Of a DNA stretch of 64,000 bases, positions 1 through 9,836 are shown piece after piece; within the stretch, counting starts at the first letter, position 1; every line of letters begins with the position of its first letter. The notes beneath the pieces are model-generated. The model ran no database searches and was not told where the DNA came from. It saw only the letters and a list, made by a program, of their open reading frames with translations. This DNA comes from WLWS01 sp965243105. Its GTDB lineage: Bacteria > Pseudomonadota > Gammaproteobacteria > Eutrophobiales > Eutrophobiaceae. The stretch spans positions 1,736,001 to 1,800,000 of the forward strand of contig CBDEUC010000003.1 of NCBI GenBank assembly GCA_965243105.1, given 5' to 3'. The position numbers and the translations under genes are program-made.

Positions 1-120
1 GACTTGCTGGCTGAAAGAAAAGAATTGTACGAAGGCCTGGCAGATATCATCATTGATACAGAGCACCAGTCAATCAGGAAAATACAGGAAAAGATAGTTG
101 CAGGGCTTGAAATAAAATGA
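1..120 (+). CDS. aroK: Shikimate kinase, C-terminal end (partial)
   Basis: The window opens inside a coding frame that gives 39 residues and a TGA. The fragment has the Arg-Lys-x-Leu-Tyr start and the Ala-Asp-Ile-Ile-Ile-Asp-Thr stretch seen near the C-terminus of shikimate kinase, which phosphorylates shikimate in the chorismate pathway. The catalytic P-loop lies outside the window. The stop codon overlaps the ATG of aroB (ATGA), so the two are probably translationally coupled. The identification rests on this short tail plus the classical aroK-aroB order. Confidence 0.8.
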   Translation, partial: DLLAERKELYEGLADIIIDTEHQSIRKIQEKIVAGLEIK

Positions 121-1211
121 AACAGCTGAAGGTTGAACTTGGCGACAGGTCCTATCCCATCTATATCGGGGAAAACCTGCTGCAATCGCAGCAGCTGGCG
201 GATATTGCCGCATCCTATTCCCGTGTCATGGTGCTTACAAACACGACCGTTGAACCACTTTACATGCATACCCTGCAAAAAGGTCTGGCTGGTATCGAGC
301 ACTCTGTGCATGTTATGCAGGATGGAGAGTCGGAGAAAAACCTCGACGTACTGAATGGCATTATTACCAGCCTGCTGGAAAATCGTTTTGCCCGCGATGC
401 CTGCCTGCTGGCGCTGGGCGGTGGCGTTGTTGGTGATATCACCGGCTTCGCCGCGGCATGCTATCAACGCGGGATTGATTTTATCCAGGTACCGACCACA
501 CTGCTTGCACAGGTAGATTCCTCCGTTGGCGGCAAGACCGCGGTCAACCACGCGCTCGGAAAGAACATGATTGGTGCCTTTCACCAGCCGGTCGCGGTGT
601 TTGCCGATACCCTGACACTTGAAACCCTGCCGGACAGGGAGCTTGCTGCAGGTCTCGCGGAAGTTATCAAGTACGGATTGATAAGAGACGCGGAATTTTT
701 CAGCTGGCTCGAGGACAACATTGGCAAGTTGACGAAGCGTGATACTACAAGTATGCAGTATGCGATTGAGCGCTCCTGTATTAACAAGTCCGAGGTTGTA
801 TCTGCAGACGAAAAGGAAAAAGGTATGCGTGCGTTGCTTAACCTCGGTCATACTTTTGGTCATGCCATCGAAACAGCATTGAACTACGGGACCTGGCTGC
901 ACGGCGAGGCAGTGGCGCTGGGCACATTAATGGCAGCGGATCTTTCGCAACGACTTGGCTGGCTGGATGCCGGTGCCGTAGCGAGGATTGCAAATATTTA
1001 TGAACAGGCCGGTCTGCCGCTTGAGCTACCGGCGAGTCTTGCCAGTATCGACATGGAAGACCTGATGATGGTGGACAAGAAAGTAAAGGGCGGAAAACTC
1101 GTGCTGGTTTTGCTCAAAGGTATTGGTGATGCTGTTACCACCGACGAATTTGAACCGGCCCTGCTGGCCGAGACCATCGCGCATTTCCAGGCCAACACGG
1201 GTCCCGGCTAA
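117..1211 (+). CDS. aroB: 3-dehydroquinate synthase
   Basis: 364 residues, the normal family length. AroB converts DAHP to 3-dehydroquinate in the cytoplasm, using NAD and a divalent metal. The nucleotide-binding segment GGGVVGDITGFAA (about residues 101-113) and the VDSSVGGKTAVNHALGKNMIG signature (about 133-153) are intact. Metal ligands by family homology are Glu182, His245 in NLGHTFGHAIE and His262 in LHGEAV. The ATG overlaps the aroK stop, and the aroB stop overlaps the start of the downstream dGTPase-like gene by one base, which points to one transcript. Confidence 0.97.
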   Translation: MKQLKVELGDRSYPIYIGENLLQSQQLADIAASYSRVMVLTNTTVEPLYMHTLQKGLAGIEHSVHVMQDGESEKNLDVLNGIITSLLENRFARDACLLALGGGVVGDITGFAAACYQRGIDFIQVPTTLLAQVDSSVGGKTAVNHALGKNMIGAFHQPVAVFADTLTLETLPDRELAAGLAEVIKYGLIRDAEFFSWLEDNIGKLTKRDTTSMQYAIERSCINKSEVVSADEKEKGMRALLNLGHTFGHAIETALNYGTWLHGEAVALGTLMAADLSQRLGWLDAGAVARIANIYEQAGLPLELPASLASIDMEDLMMVDKKVKGGKLVLVLLKGIGDAVTTDEFEPALLAETIAHFQANTGPG

Positions 1212-2347
1212 TGCAGGCGCTGGCATGCTATGCGGCCAGCGATGAGTCATCCCTGGGCCGACAATATCCAGACTCACCTTCACCCTATCGCAGTCTTTTC
1301 CAGCGAGACCGGGACCGGATTGTTCACTGTTCTGCATTCAGGCGACTGGAATACAAGACCCAGGTTTTTCTCAATCATGAAGGGGACATGTTTCGAACAA
1401 GGCTGACCCACTCCCTCGAGGTGTCACAGATTGGCCGCACGGTAGCCAGGGCACTCGGGGTTAACGAGGACCTCGCAGAAGCCATCTGCCTGGCCCATGA
1501 CCTCGGGCATACACCTTTTGGCCATGCTGGTCAGTCAGCACTGAACGAGTGTCTCAGGGAATACGGCGGGTTTGAACACAACATGCAGTCCCTGCGCGTG
1601 GTCGATGTGCTTGAAGAGAAGTACGCAGAACACGATGGGCTTAACCTGGGCTACGAGACCCGCGAAGGGATCCTTAAACATTGCTCGTTAAAAAATGCGC
1701 GTAAGCTGGGCAGCCTTGGTGAGAGATTCCTGGAAAAAAAACAACCGTCCCTGGAAGCTCAAATAGCGAATATTGCCGATGAAATAGCCTATAATAATCA
1801 TGATGTTGACGACGGGCTCAGGGCGGGATTGATTAGCATCGACAGCTTGAGAGAATGCGAAATCATTGATAGCCATTACTGCGACATCAGGGGAAAGTGG
1901 CCCGGGCTGGAAGGGAAAAAGTTAACCCATGAACTGGTCAGGCTGATGATCAACAGCCTCGTAACTGACCTTGTTGAGAACAGCCTGGAAAATATTCGGC
2001 AGGCACAGTTTAAAAGTGTGCACGAGGTTCGCGAGTCGAGCGATACCACCGTGTGCCTGGGTCCGAAGATGCAGGAAATGCATGCACAGCTAAAGCAATA
2101 TTTGCGCAAAAACCTGTATAACCATAAAAATGTGAGGGAGATGGCCGATAGATCGAAGCGGATTGTCACGGAGTTGTTCCAGCATTACCTGGACTGCGAG
2201 GACGCGCAGTACGATTTCAGCAAGCCCAAGCATGACATTCTTTGTGACGAACCCCGTATATCCTCTATCAAGGACTACATTGCCGGTATGACGGACAGGT
2301 TTGCCTTGACTGAGCATGAAAGAATTTTTGGAAACGTATCAGCGTAA
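1211..2347 (+). CDS. dgt: Deoxyguanosinetriphosphate triphosphohydrolase-like protein (HD superfamily)
   Basis: 378 residues. Such enzymes hydrolyse dNTPs to the nucleoside plus tripolyphosphate. HD metal ligands are visible: His67 in RTRLTHSLEV, the His96-Asp97 pair in AHDLGHTPFGHAG, and a later Asp in IADEIAYNNHDVDDG. The length fits the shorter dGTPase-like class rather than E. coli Dgt of about 505 residues, so substrate preference is not certain. The ATG shares one base with the aroB stop (TAATG). In E. coli damX follows aroB directly; here this gene sits between aroB and the DamX-like genes. Confidence 0.9.
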   Translation: MQALACYAASDESSLGRQYPDSPSPYRSLFQRDRDRIVHCSAFRRLEYKTQVFLNHEGDMFRTRLTHSLEVSQIGRTVARALGVNEDLAEAICLAHDLGHTPFGHAGQSALNECLREYGGFEHNMQSLRVVDVLEEKYAEHDGLNLGYETREGILKHCSLKNARKLGSLGERFLEKKQPSLEAQIANIADEIAYNNHDVDDGLRAGLISIDSLRECEIIDSHYCDIRGKWPGLEGKKLTHELVRLMINSLVTDLVENSLENIRQAQFKSVHEVRESSDTTVCLGPKMQEMHAQLKQYLRKNLYNHKNVREMADRSKRIVTELFQHYLDCEDAQYDFSKPKHDILCDEPRISSIKDYIAGMTDRFALTEHERIFGNVSA

Positions 2348-2359
2348 AGAACCGGATCG

Positions 2360-3388
2360 ATGAGCAACGAGAATTACTACAGTGCCTACGGCCTTAGCGG
2401 CGATCCATTTTTTGATTCGGGTGATGAGAAAAACATTTTCCTGACACCACAGATTAATCGCCGTCTTAAACAGGTAAGGGAAGTTATAGCGACAGGCTCC
2501 GGTGTTGTGCTTGTTTCCTCGTTGCCCGGTGCGGGCAAATCACTCCTTGCGGAAAAGCTGCCGCTATTGAAGGAAAAAGATTGGGACGTGTCGCTCATCA
2601 AGGCCAAGGAAGATCTGCGCAGCGAAGTGTTTGCCAGCCGGGTATTGATTGATCTGACCGGCAAGCTTACTGTCGATGAAAAAATGTCAGTTAGCCTTCT
2701 GCACAAGCACCTGGATACATCATCAAGAGAAGAAAAAAAGCCGGTCATTATTGTCGACGATGCTGACAAGCTCAGCATGGACATGCTCCTGTTCCTCTAC
2801 CAGCTTGCTGATTTGAATTTTAACGGCGCGGTATTTCGAATAGTCCTTTTCGCCAATGACTCCATCAATGAACAGCTTGCGAAGCCGTCGCTTGCTGAAC
2901 TCAGCGTTGGCAATACCCAGGTTATCAACATGCCGGGCTTAAACTATGAGCAGGCGTTGTCCTACATGAAGTTTCGCGTCGCACCCTATGGTGAATGGGA
3001 GAAGCTGGGGCTGGATGATGCAGATATTGAGTACTTCTATCTCTCCAGCGGTGGTCTACCCGGAGGTATCAATGTCCTTGCCAGGACTCACCTCGAACAA
3101 AAGCTGCAACCCCGTGCAGGCAACAGGAATTACGGTCGACCAATGATGCTTTTCTCTTTATTTGTACTCGCCATCGCCGGGTTTATCCTGTTCCAGGACT
3201 TTCAACGTGAAGAAGAGGTGCAAACCCGGGTTGTCTACGAGGCACCACCGCCTGTTGAAGACAGCAGTTCATTTGCGGACATATCAGCATCAAGGGAAAG
3301 CCTTTCTCTCAGGCTTTCAGAGCAGCTGGCCATTGGAAATACAGCGAATGAAACCGAAAGCTCATCAATGACCGGGGATGAGCCTTAA
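2360..3388 (+). CDS. DamX/ExeA-type AAA ATPase, membrane-anchored, without SPOR domain
   Basis: 342 residues. The N-terminal part has the YSAYGLSGDPFFDS signature found at the start of ExeA/DamX-type ATPases, Walker A SLPGAGKS (54-61) and a Walker B-like VIIVDDADKL (129-138). One hydrophobic segment (261-279) is followed by a short polar tail of about 60 residues on the far side. It lacks the C-terminal peptidoglycan-binding SPOR domain of true DamX. It starts 12 bp after the dGTPase gene and precedes a paralogue that does carry a SPOR-like end. I infer a role in envelope or division-related work because of its aroB-linked position. Confidence 0.8.
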   Translation: MSNENYYSAYGLSGDPFFDSGDEKNIFLTPQINRRLKQVREVIATGSGVVLVSSLPGAGKSLLAEKLPLLKEKDWDVSLIKAKEDLRSEVFASRVLIDLTGKLTVDEKMSVSLLHKHLDTSSREEKKPVIIVDDADKLSMDMLLFLYQLADLNFNGAVFRIVLFANDSINEQLAKPSLAELSVGNTQVINMPGLNYEQALSYMKFRVAPYGEWEKLGLDDADIEYFYLSSGGLPGGINVLARTHLEQKLQPRAGNRNYGRPMMLFSLFVLAIAGFILFQDFQREEEVQTRVVYEAPPPVEDSSSFADISASRESLSLRLSEQLAIGNTANETESSSMTGDEP

Positions 3389-3442
3389 TCTTTTTAACCA
3401 GTAAGTTGCAAAGCGAATAGCCTGTCGCACCTGTTTACTTTT

Positions 3443-4981
3443 ATGGCAAAGGATCAAACTGATAATACCTATTTCCGCAGGTACGGATTTGAAAACGATC
3501 CTTTTGACGATTCCTTTGACCCTGGACATTACTACGTCAGCGCGGAGATACAGCACCGGCTGGAGCTATTAAAACACCTGCTTGAATTCAGCCAGCAGGT
3601 TCTCCTTGTAAAGGGACCGCAAAGAGCGGGTAAGACCACTTTCCTTGACTACCTGGTGGGAACCCTTGATGAAAGCTGGGTTGTCTCAAGGGTACAAGGC
3701 GATGAAATCGAGGGGCCTGATTCATTAATCAGGGCTATCATCGGCCCCGACGAAGAAGGAAAGGCAAGCGACGGTGAATCTATCAGCGCACTGAATCGCT
3801 ACCTCGGCTACTGCGAAAATCGTTCGATGATTCCACTGGTGGTTATTGATAATGCCGGGCAACTTTCAAAAACGACGCTAGATTTTGTTTTCCAGCTAAT
3901 CAATTTCAAGCAAGCAGAGACCTATATTCGCGTGGTCGTTCTTGGTGAAGAAACTATTGCCGAGGAGTTGAACCGTATCGCTGGCGAACAATCCGACAGC
4001 GATCCCGTCCACGCCATCAACCTGCCCGCGTTAACGCTTGAACAAACGCTGGAATTTCTCAACCAGCGACTCGGTGACGAAGACAACAGAACCCGCCTGA
4101 TCCCGGAAAAGGAGGTACAGCGGATACACAAGGTGTCTGCCGGCATCATTGGTGACGTCATGTTCCTCGCGAGGCAGGGCCTGATAAATCCGGCAACGGA
4201 CGAGGTACCTGCAAGCGCAAAGAGCGCCGCACCAGCAGGATCGAAAAAGCCGGTTACCCTGCTGACGATACTTGTACCCGCGGTGCTGCTTGCCGCCGCC
4301 ATTTCCTTCGTCTTTCTTGGTGATGATAAGGAAGGTGCCGAGCAGGAACCAAGGACAGTATCACTTGAGCTACCGGCGCAGCAGAAGAAGAAAAAACAAG
4401 ACACGATACCGGCACCGCTCCCGGCAGTGGAAGAGCCACGGGAATTGCCGGACAGCTGGATGGAGGAAAACGAGGAGCAGCTGGCGCAGCTTGAGATGCA
4501 GGCAAAGACACAGGTGCAAACCGTGCAGGAGGAAATCGCCAGTGTCGTGGAGCAGCCTGTCACGTTGCCATCCAAACAAGCTGTCGTCGAGACGGTGCCA
4601 GCGGAAGCTGCAGCGGGGACACAGCAGGCCGCTGGAGAGACCACGAAAACCAGTATCGAGACCAGTCCCGAACGCTTTGGCCTGCGTGACGAGACGTGGT
4701 TGGCTGAGCAGGACGGCCAGCACTATGCCCTGCAATTAATGCGAGCCCTGGAAAAAAATACCGTGCTGACTTTTATTGCTGAAGCCGGGCTGAATAAATC
4801 GCAGCTCAGCGTTTATGAATCAAGGAAAGCTGGCAAGTCCTGGTACGTGCTGGTCTATGGCCTGTACGAGAATATCGAGTTGGCGCGGCAGGCTGTGCCT
4901 CCCCTGCCAGCGAACGTTCGCGCGGCAAAGCCCTGGCCCAAGCAAATTTCGGCGATCCAGGGCGAAATTGATGGTCGGTGA
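3443..4981 (+). CDS. damX: DamX-like protein: AAA domain, transmembrane segment, SPOR domain
   Basis: 512 residues. The N-terminal YFRRYGFENDPFDD motif and Walker A GPQRAGKT (58-65) mark an ExeA/DamX-type ATPase; Walker B-like PLVVIDNAG lies at 131-139. A membrane segment (271-292) is followed by a long Gln/Glu/Pro-rich periplasmic linker. The last 90 residues (from about 420), with HYALQLMRALEKN and SWYVLVYGLYENIELARQAV, match SPOR domains, which bind glycan strands stripped of peptides at the division septum. It occupies the DamX position downstream of aroB. Walker A is retained here, so this copy may still bind nucleotide. Confidence 0.88.
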   Translation: MAKDQTDNTYFRRYGFENDPFDDSFDPGHYYVSAEIQHRLELLKHLLEFSQQVLLVKGPQRAGKTTFLDYLVGTLDESWVVSRVQGDEIEGPDSLIRAIIGPDEEGKASDGESISALNRYLGYCENRSMIPLVVIDNAGQLSKTTLDFVFQLINFKQAETYIRVVVLGEETIAEELNRIAGEQSDSDPVHAINLPALTLEQTLEFLNQRLGDEDNRTRLIPEKEVQRIHKVSAGIIGDVMFLARQGLINPATDEVPASAKSAAPAGSKKPVTLLTILVPAVLLAAAISFVFLGDDKEGAEQEPRTVSLELPAQQKKKKQDTIPAPLPAVEEPRELPDSWMEENEEQLAQLEMQAKTQVQTVQEEIASVVEQPVTLPSKQAVVETVPAEAAAGTQQAAGETTKTSIETSPERFGLRDETWLAEQDGQHYALQLMRALEKNTVLTFIAEAGLNKSQLSVYESRKAGKSWYVLVYGLYENIELARQAVPPLPANVRAAKPWPKQISAIQGEIDGR

Positions 4982-5099
4982 ATCCATAATTTCGATAAAT
5001 CTCGATATTTAAAACTCACGATAATCCTGCATTATTCGCTATTTTCCCTAAATAGTAGCTAAAATCGCCAAAACCGCATGGTGAAACCGATGTCCCGCC

Positions 5100-5128
5100 G
5101 TGACATCGAGGGAGCGCTTGATTATAAT
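5100..5128 (+). promoter_or_regulatory. Sigma70-type promoter for gltBD
   Basis: GTGACA at 5100-5105 (one mismatch to TTGACA), exactly 17 bp, then a perfect TATAAT at 5123-5128. Transcription would begin near 5135, giving a leader of about 135 nt before gltB. The spacer overlaps the left arm of a hairpin (ggagcg 5111-5116 with cgctcc 5131-5136, followed by TTTTT), which may be the terminator of the DamX-like transcript. Confidence 0.7.
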
Positions 5129-5190
5129 CTCGCTCCTTTTTCGCTTTAAGAAAGAGCGCACGAATCAACGCCGAGGGGGCAAGATAACGT

Positions 5191-5224
5191 GCCAAGTTGA
5201 CAGTAGCTGTCGTCCTGGCTTTTT
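5191..5224 (+). terminator. Terminator-like hairpin in the gltB leader
   Basis: Arms 5191-5203 and 5207-5219 pair over 13 positions (two mismatches, one G-T wobble) around a TAG loop and are followed directly by TTTTT at 5220-5224. This has the form of an intrinsic terminator. As it lies downstream of the promoter at 5100-5128 and upstream of gltB, it could act as an attenuator. No leader peptide was recognised. Confidence 0.45.
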
Positions 5225-5270
5225 AAGCCTTCTATTGAATAAACCAAGTTCGTAACGGGTGCATATTAAT

Positions 5271-8200
5271 ATGAGAAAATTTGTCGGCCATGAAAAAGTG
5301 GGTCTGTACGACCCTGCGCAGGAACATGATGCCTGCGGTGTTGGCTTTGTCGTAGACATGAAAGGACGCAAGTCCAACCAGATTGTAAAAGATGCACTCA
5401 CGATCCTGAAAAACCTGCTGCACCGTGGTGCCTGTGGTTGCGAGGAAAACACCGGTGACGGCGTAGGTATCCTGATTCAAAAACCCGATCGCTTTTTTCA
5501 AAGAGTCTGTGGCGAGATCGGTATCAAGCTTCCCCAGGATGAGCACTATGGTGCTGGTCTCGTGTTCCTGCCAAGAGATGCGCAGCAGTCTGCCCGGTGC
5601 CAGCAAATCCTTGAAGACATCACGAAGGAAGAAGGCCAGGAGTTCCTGGGCTGGCGCGATGTCCCGACAGACGATTCATTGCTTGGCCCGACTGCACTGG
5701 CAGGCGAGCCTACCTTCAGGCAGATTTTTATCGGCAGGGGTGACAATGTAAACGACACCGATGCCTTTGAGCGTAAGCTGTACGTTATTCGAAAACGCGC
5801 CGAGCACGCCATCTGGAATTCAGACATGGAAGAGCAGGAGCTTTTCTATGTGCCGTCACTGTCATCAAGAACCTTTGTGTATAAAGGTATGTTGACCGGC
5901 ACCCAGATCGAGCCCATGTTCCCTGACATTTGCGAAGACGACGTGGAATCAGCCATGGCACTGGTGCACCAGCGTTTCTCCACCAACACTTTCCCTGCAT
6001 GGAAACTGGCGCATCCCTTTCGCTACATCGCCCACAACGGCGAGATTAATACCGCGAGGGGTAACACCAACTGGATGCGTGCCCGCGAAGCCCTGTGCGA
6101 ATCCGATCTCTTTGGTGAAGACCTGCAGAAACTTTTCCCTATCGTCATTGAAGGCGGCAGCGACTCTGCCACCTTTGATAATGTCATGGAGTTCCTGCAC
6201 ATGGCAGGGCGCGAGTTGCCCCACGCCATATTGATGATGATCCCGGAAGCCTGGTCCGGCCACGAGGCCATGGACGAGGAGCGTCGCGCATTCTATGAAT
6301 ACCACGCCTGCCTGATGGAACCCTGGGATGGCCCGGCCTCGGTAGCCTTTACTGACGGCAATGTTATCGGTGCCGTGCTCGACAGGAACGGCCTGCGGCC
6401 ATCACGCTACTACGTGACCCACGATGATCGCGTCATCATGGCATCGGAAGTCGGCGTGCTGGATATTCCACCGGAGAACATCAAGATCAAGGAACGCCTG
6501 CATCCCGGCCGTATCTTCATGGTTGATACCCGTGAGGGAAGAATCATTGGTGATGCTGAATTGAAAGAGCGTTTTGTCAATGAACAGCCTTACGGTGAAT
6601 GGCTCTATAGCAACATGGTGTCCATTTCTAACTTGCCACAGCCAAAGCAGACCCATGGCACCGATCCCGACACATTATTATTACGCCAGCAGATATTCGG
6701 TTATACCCACGAGGATCTGCGTATCATCATGGCACCGATGGCGACCACCGGTATTGAGCCCACCGGTTCCATGGGTACCGACGCAGCGCTGGCTGTGCTA
6801 TCCAACCGTTCAAGGTTGCTCTACGACTACTTCAAGCAACTCTTTGCCCAGGTCACCAACCCGCCCCTTGATGGCATTCGAGAAGAGCTTGTTACCCAGG
6901 TTGGCACCAGCATTGGTCATGAAGGTAACCTGTTAAAGCCCGGCCCGGAATACTGCCGCCAGATTAAACTCAAGTCCTCGGTAATCACCAACGAAGAGCT
7001 CGCAAGGATTCGCGATGTTGATATGCCTGGTTTTAAAACCAGGGTGGTACCCATTGTGTACCCGGTAGCTGATGGCGCAAAGGGCCTGGACAAGGCACTT
7101 AACGAGGTGTGCAAGGCTGCAGACCAGGCTATCGAAGAAGGTTATACATTTATCTTGCTGTCGGACCGATCAGTAGATGAAAACCACGCACCAATCCCCG
7201 CCCTGATGGCGACTGCAGGGGTACATCATCACCTGATTCGCCAGGGTAATCGTGCAAGATGCAGTATCGTGCTCGAATCGGGAGAACCAAGGGAAGTACA
7301 TCACTTCGCCACGCTGATAGGTTACGGTGTGGGTTGCGTTAATCCTTACCTTGCCTTTGAGTCTCTCGGTGACCTGATTGGCAAGGGCCACGTACCGGAT
7401 ATGTCTCACGATGAAGCTATCGCTAACTTTATAAAGGCGGTAGACAAGGGCCTGATTAAAACCATGGCGAAGATGGGCATCTCCTCCGTGCAGTCCTACC
7501 GCGGTGCCCAGATATTTGAAGCAATTGGGCTTAACAAGGACTTTATCGACAAGTATTTCACCTGGACCGCTTCCCGTATCGGTGGTGTGGGCCTGGATGT
7601 GATTGAAAAAGAAATCAGCCTGCGACACAGGAACGCCTATCCCGATCGACCCAGCCAGGAGGCAGATCTCGAATGGGGTGGTGAATACCAATGGCGTCGC
7701 GATGGTGAGTATCACCTGTTCAATCCCAATACAGTTTTTAAACTGCAGCATGCGACGCGTTCCGGGCAGTACAAGATCTTCCGTGAATACACCTCGCTGG
7801 TTGATGAACAAAGTGAAAACCTCGCAACCCTGCGTGGCCTGTTTGATTTTAAATTTGCGCCAAAGCCGATCCCCATCGAGGAGGTCGAGCCCATTGAAAA
7901 CATCATGCGCCGTTTTTCAACCGGTGCCATGTCCTACGGCTCGATCAGTAAACCGGCCCATGAAACCCTGGCCGTTGCCATGAACCGCATCGGTGGTAAG
8001 TCCAACACCGGTGAAGGTGGTGAAGACCCGGATCGCTTTACCCCGGATGAAAACGGTGACCTGCGCCGAAGCTCCATCAAGCAGGTGGCTTCAGGTCGTT
8101 TTGGCGTGACCAGCGAATACCTCACTAACGCCGACGATATCCAGATCAAGATGGCACAGGGTGCCAAGCCCGGTGAGGGCGGACAGTTGCCCGGACCAAA

Positions 8201-9836
8201 AGTCTATCCATGGATCGCCAAGGTTCGTCATTCCACGCCATGGGTGGAACTGATTTCACCGCCGCCACACCATGATATTTATTCCATCGAGGATCTCGCG
8301 CAGCTGATCCACGATTTGAAGAACTCCAATCCTTCAGCACGTATTCACGTCAAGCTGGTAGCAGAGGTGGGTGTCGGCACCGTTGCAGCGGGCGTGGCTA
8401 AAGCCCACTCCGATGTCGTGCTGATTTCCGGATATGACGGCGGTACCGGTGCGTCACCAATAAGTTCATTGAAGCACGCAGGCCTGCCCTGGGAGCTGGG
8501 TCTTGCCGAGACACAGCAGGTGTTGGTGCAGAACGGCCTTCGCGATCGCATCGTGGTCCAGACTGATGGCCAGCTCAAGACCGGCAGGGACGTGGTGATT
8601 GCCGCTCTGCTTGGCGCAGAGGAATTTGGTTTCTCAACTGCACCGCTTGTGGTGATGGGCTGCATCATGATGCGTGTGTGCCACCTCAATACCTGCCCGG
8701 TTGGCGTCGCCACGCAGAACCCGGAACTGGTGGAGAAATTCAGCGGAAAGCCCGAGTTTGTTGAGAACTTCTTCAAGTATATCGCCGAGGAAGTCCGCGA
8801 ATACATGGCAGAGCTGGGTTTTAGAACCGTGGACGAAATGATCGGCCAGGTGGACAAGCTGGAAACAAGAAAAGCCATCGATCACTGGAAGGCCCAGGGG
8901 CTCGACTTCAGCAACATACTTTATAAAGCCGAACCGCGACCGGGTGATGCACTTTACTGCGTTAACGAGCAGGACCATGGACTGGATGAATCTCTCGATG
9001 TCACCACCATCCTGCCGCTTTGCAAGGATGCAATCGAGAGCAAGAAGCCGGTGGATATTATTCTTCCGGTTCTTAACACCAATCGCACGGTGGGCACCAT
9101 ACTTGGTCACCACATTACCAAGAAATACGGTGCCGAAGGTTTACCGGAAGACACTATCAATATTCATTTTAATGGCTCTGCCGGTATGAGCTTTGGTGCC
9201 TTTGTGCCGAAAGGTGTCACGCTTACCATTGAAGGTGATGCCAATGACTACATTGGCAAGGGCTTATCAGGTGGCAAGATCATTGTTTATCCACCCCGTC
9301 ATTCCTCCTTTGTTGCCGAGGAGAACATCCTTGTGGGCAACGTCGTGCTTTACGGCGCGACACAGGGCGAGGCCTACTTCAGGGGTATTGCCGGTGAGCG
9401 TTTCTGCGTCAGGAACAGCGGCGTGAGCGCAGTGGTAGAAGGTGTTGGCGATCATGGTTGTGAATACATGACCGGTGGCCGCGTTGTCATTCTCGGACAC
9501 AGTGGTCGTAATTTTGCTGCGGGTATGTCCGGCGGTATTGCCTACGTACTGGATGAAAACGGCGACTTTGCGTCACGTTGCAACCTCGGCATGGTGGAAC
9601 TTGAATCCATTGCCGACGGCGAAGATGTCGATACCGTGAAGAGGCTCCTTAGTAACCACGTGCAGTACACACAGAGCCCGGTGGCAAAGAATGTACTGGA
9701 TAACTGGTCAGAGTACAGGGAGCGCTTCGTCAAGGTCATGCCAAAACAGTACAAGCGCGTGATAGAGGCTATCAAGCGCGGCAAGGAAAAAGGTTTAACA
9801 GAAGAACAGGCAGTAATGGAGGCAGCAAATGGGTAA
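5271..9836 (+). CDS. gltB: Glutamate synthase (NADPH), large subunit
   Basis: About 1521 residues from the ATG at 5271; an in-frame GTG at 5259 would add four. GltB takes ammonia from glutamine and makes glutamate from 2-oxoglutarate, together with GltD. The class II amidotransferase nucleophile is Cys22 in HDACGVGF, which becomes N-terminal after removal of a short propeptide. The FMN/synthase domain has GGKSNTGEGGEDPDRF and the 3Fe-4S cysteines 1131, 1137 and 1142 (GCIMMRVCHLNTCPVGV). The C-terminal GXGXG beta-helix follows. The gene overlaps gltD by 8 bp, so the subunits are co-translated. Confidence 0.98.
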   Translation: MRKFVGHEKVGLYDPAQEHDACGVGFVVDMKGRKSNQIVKDALTILKNLLHRGACGCEENTGDGVGILIQKPDRFFQRVCGEIGIKLPQDEHYGAGLVFLPRDAQQSARCQQILEDITKEEGQEFLGWRDVPTDDSLLGPTALAGEPTFRQIFIGRGDNVNDTDAFERKLYVIRKRAEHAIWNSDMEEQELFYVPSLSSRTFVYKGMLTGTQIEPMFPDICEDDVESAMALVHQRFSTNTFPAWKLAHPFRYIAHNGEINTARGNTNWMRAREALCESDLFGEDLQKLFPIVIEGGSDSATFDNVMEFLHMAGRELPHAILMMIPEAWSGHEAMDEERRAFYEYHACLMEPWDGPASVAFTDGNVIGAVLDRNGLRPSRYYVTHDDRVIMASEVGVLDIPPENIKIKERLHPGRIFMVDTREGRIIGDAELKERFVNEQPYGEWLYSNMVSISNLPQPKQTHGTDPDTLLLRQQIFGYTHEDLRIIMAPMATTGIEPTGSMGTDAALAVLSNRSRLLYDYFKQLFAQVTNPPLDGIREELVTQVGTSIGHEGNLLKPGPEYCRQIKLKSSVITNEELARIRDVDMPGFKTRVVPIVYPVADGAKGLDKALNEVCKAADQAIEEGYTFILLSDRSVDENHAPIPALMATAGVHHHLIRQGNRARCSIVLESGEPREVHHFATLIGYGVGCVNPYLAFESLGDLIGKGHVPDMSHDEAIANFIKAVDKGLIKTMAKMGISSVQSYRGAQIFEAIGLNKDFIDKYFTWTASRIGGVGLDVIEKEISLRHRNAYPDRPSQEADLEWGGEYQWRRDGEYHLFNPNTVFKLQHATRSGQYKIFREYTSLVDEQSENLATLRGLFDFKFAPKPIPIEEVEPIENIMRRFSTGAMSYGSISKPAHETLAVAMNRIGGKSNTGEGGEDPDRFTPDENGDLRRSSIKQVASGRFGVTSEYLTNADDIQIKMAQGAKPGEGGQLPGPKVYPWIAKVRHSTPWVELISPPPHHDIYSIEDLAQLIHDLKNSNPSARIHVKLVAEVGVGTVAAGVAKAHSDVVLISGYDGGTGASPISSLKHAGLPWELGLAETQQVLVQNGLRDRIVVQTDGQLKTGRDVVIAALLGAEEFGFSTAPLVVMGCIMMRVCHLNTCPVGVATQNPELVEKFSGKPEFVENFFKYIAEEVREYMAELGFRTVDEMIGQVDKLETRKAIDHWKAQGLDFSNILYKAEPRPGDALYCVNEQDHGLDESLDVTTILPLCKDAIESKKPVDIILPVLNTNRTVGTILGHHITKKYGAEGLPEDTINIHFNGSAGMSFGAFVPKGVTLTIEGDANDYIGKGLSGGKIIVYPPRHSSFVAEENILVGNVVLYGATQGEAYFRGIAGERFCVRNSGVSAVVEGVGDHGCEYMTGGRVVILGHSGRNFAAGMSGGIAYVLDENGDFASRCNLGMVELESIADGEDVDTVKRLLSNHVQYTQSPVAKNVLDNWSEYRERFVKVMPKQYKRVIEAIKRGKEKGLTEEQAVMEAANG

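Noticed and set aside
3922..4644. Long open frame (240 codons) on the minus strand
   Set aside because: It is a shadow of the DamX-like gene: Ser/Cys/Thr-rich with no domain, opposite a gene with a clear AAA-TM-SPOR layout.
8345..8878. Minus-strand open frame of 177 codons
   Set aside because: It lies antisense to conserved gltB sequence including the 3Fe-4S motif and has Ser/Thr-rich, non-protein-like composition.
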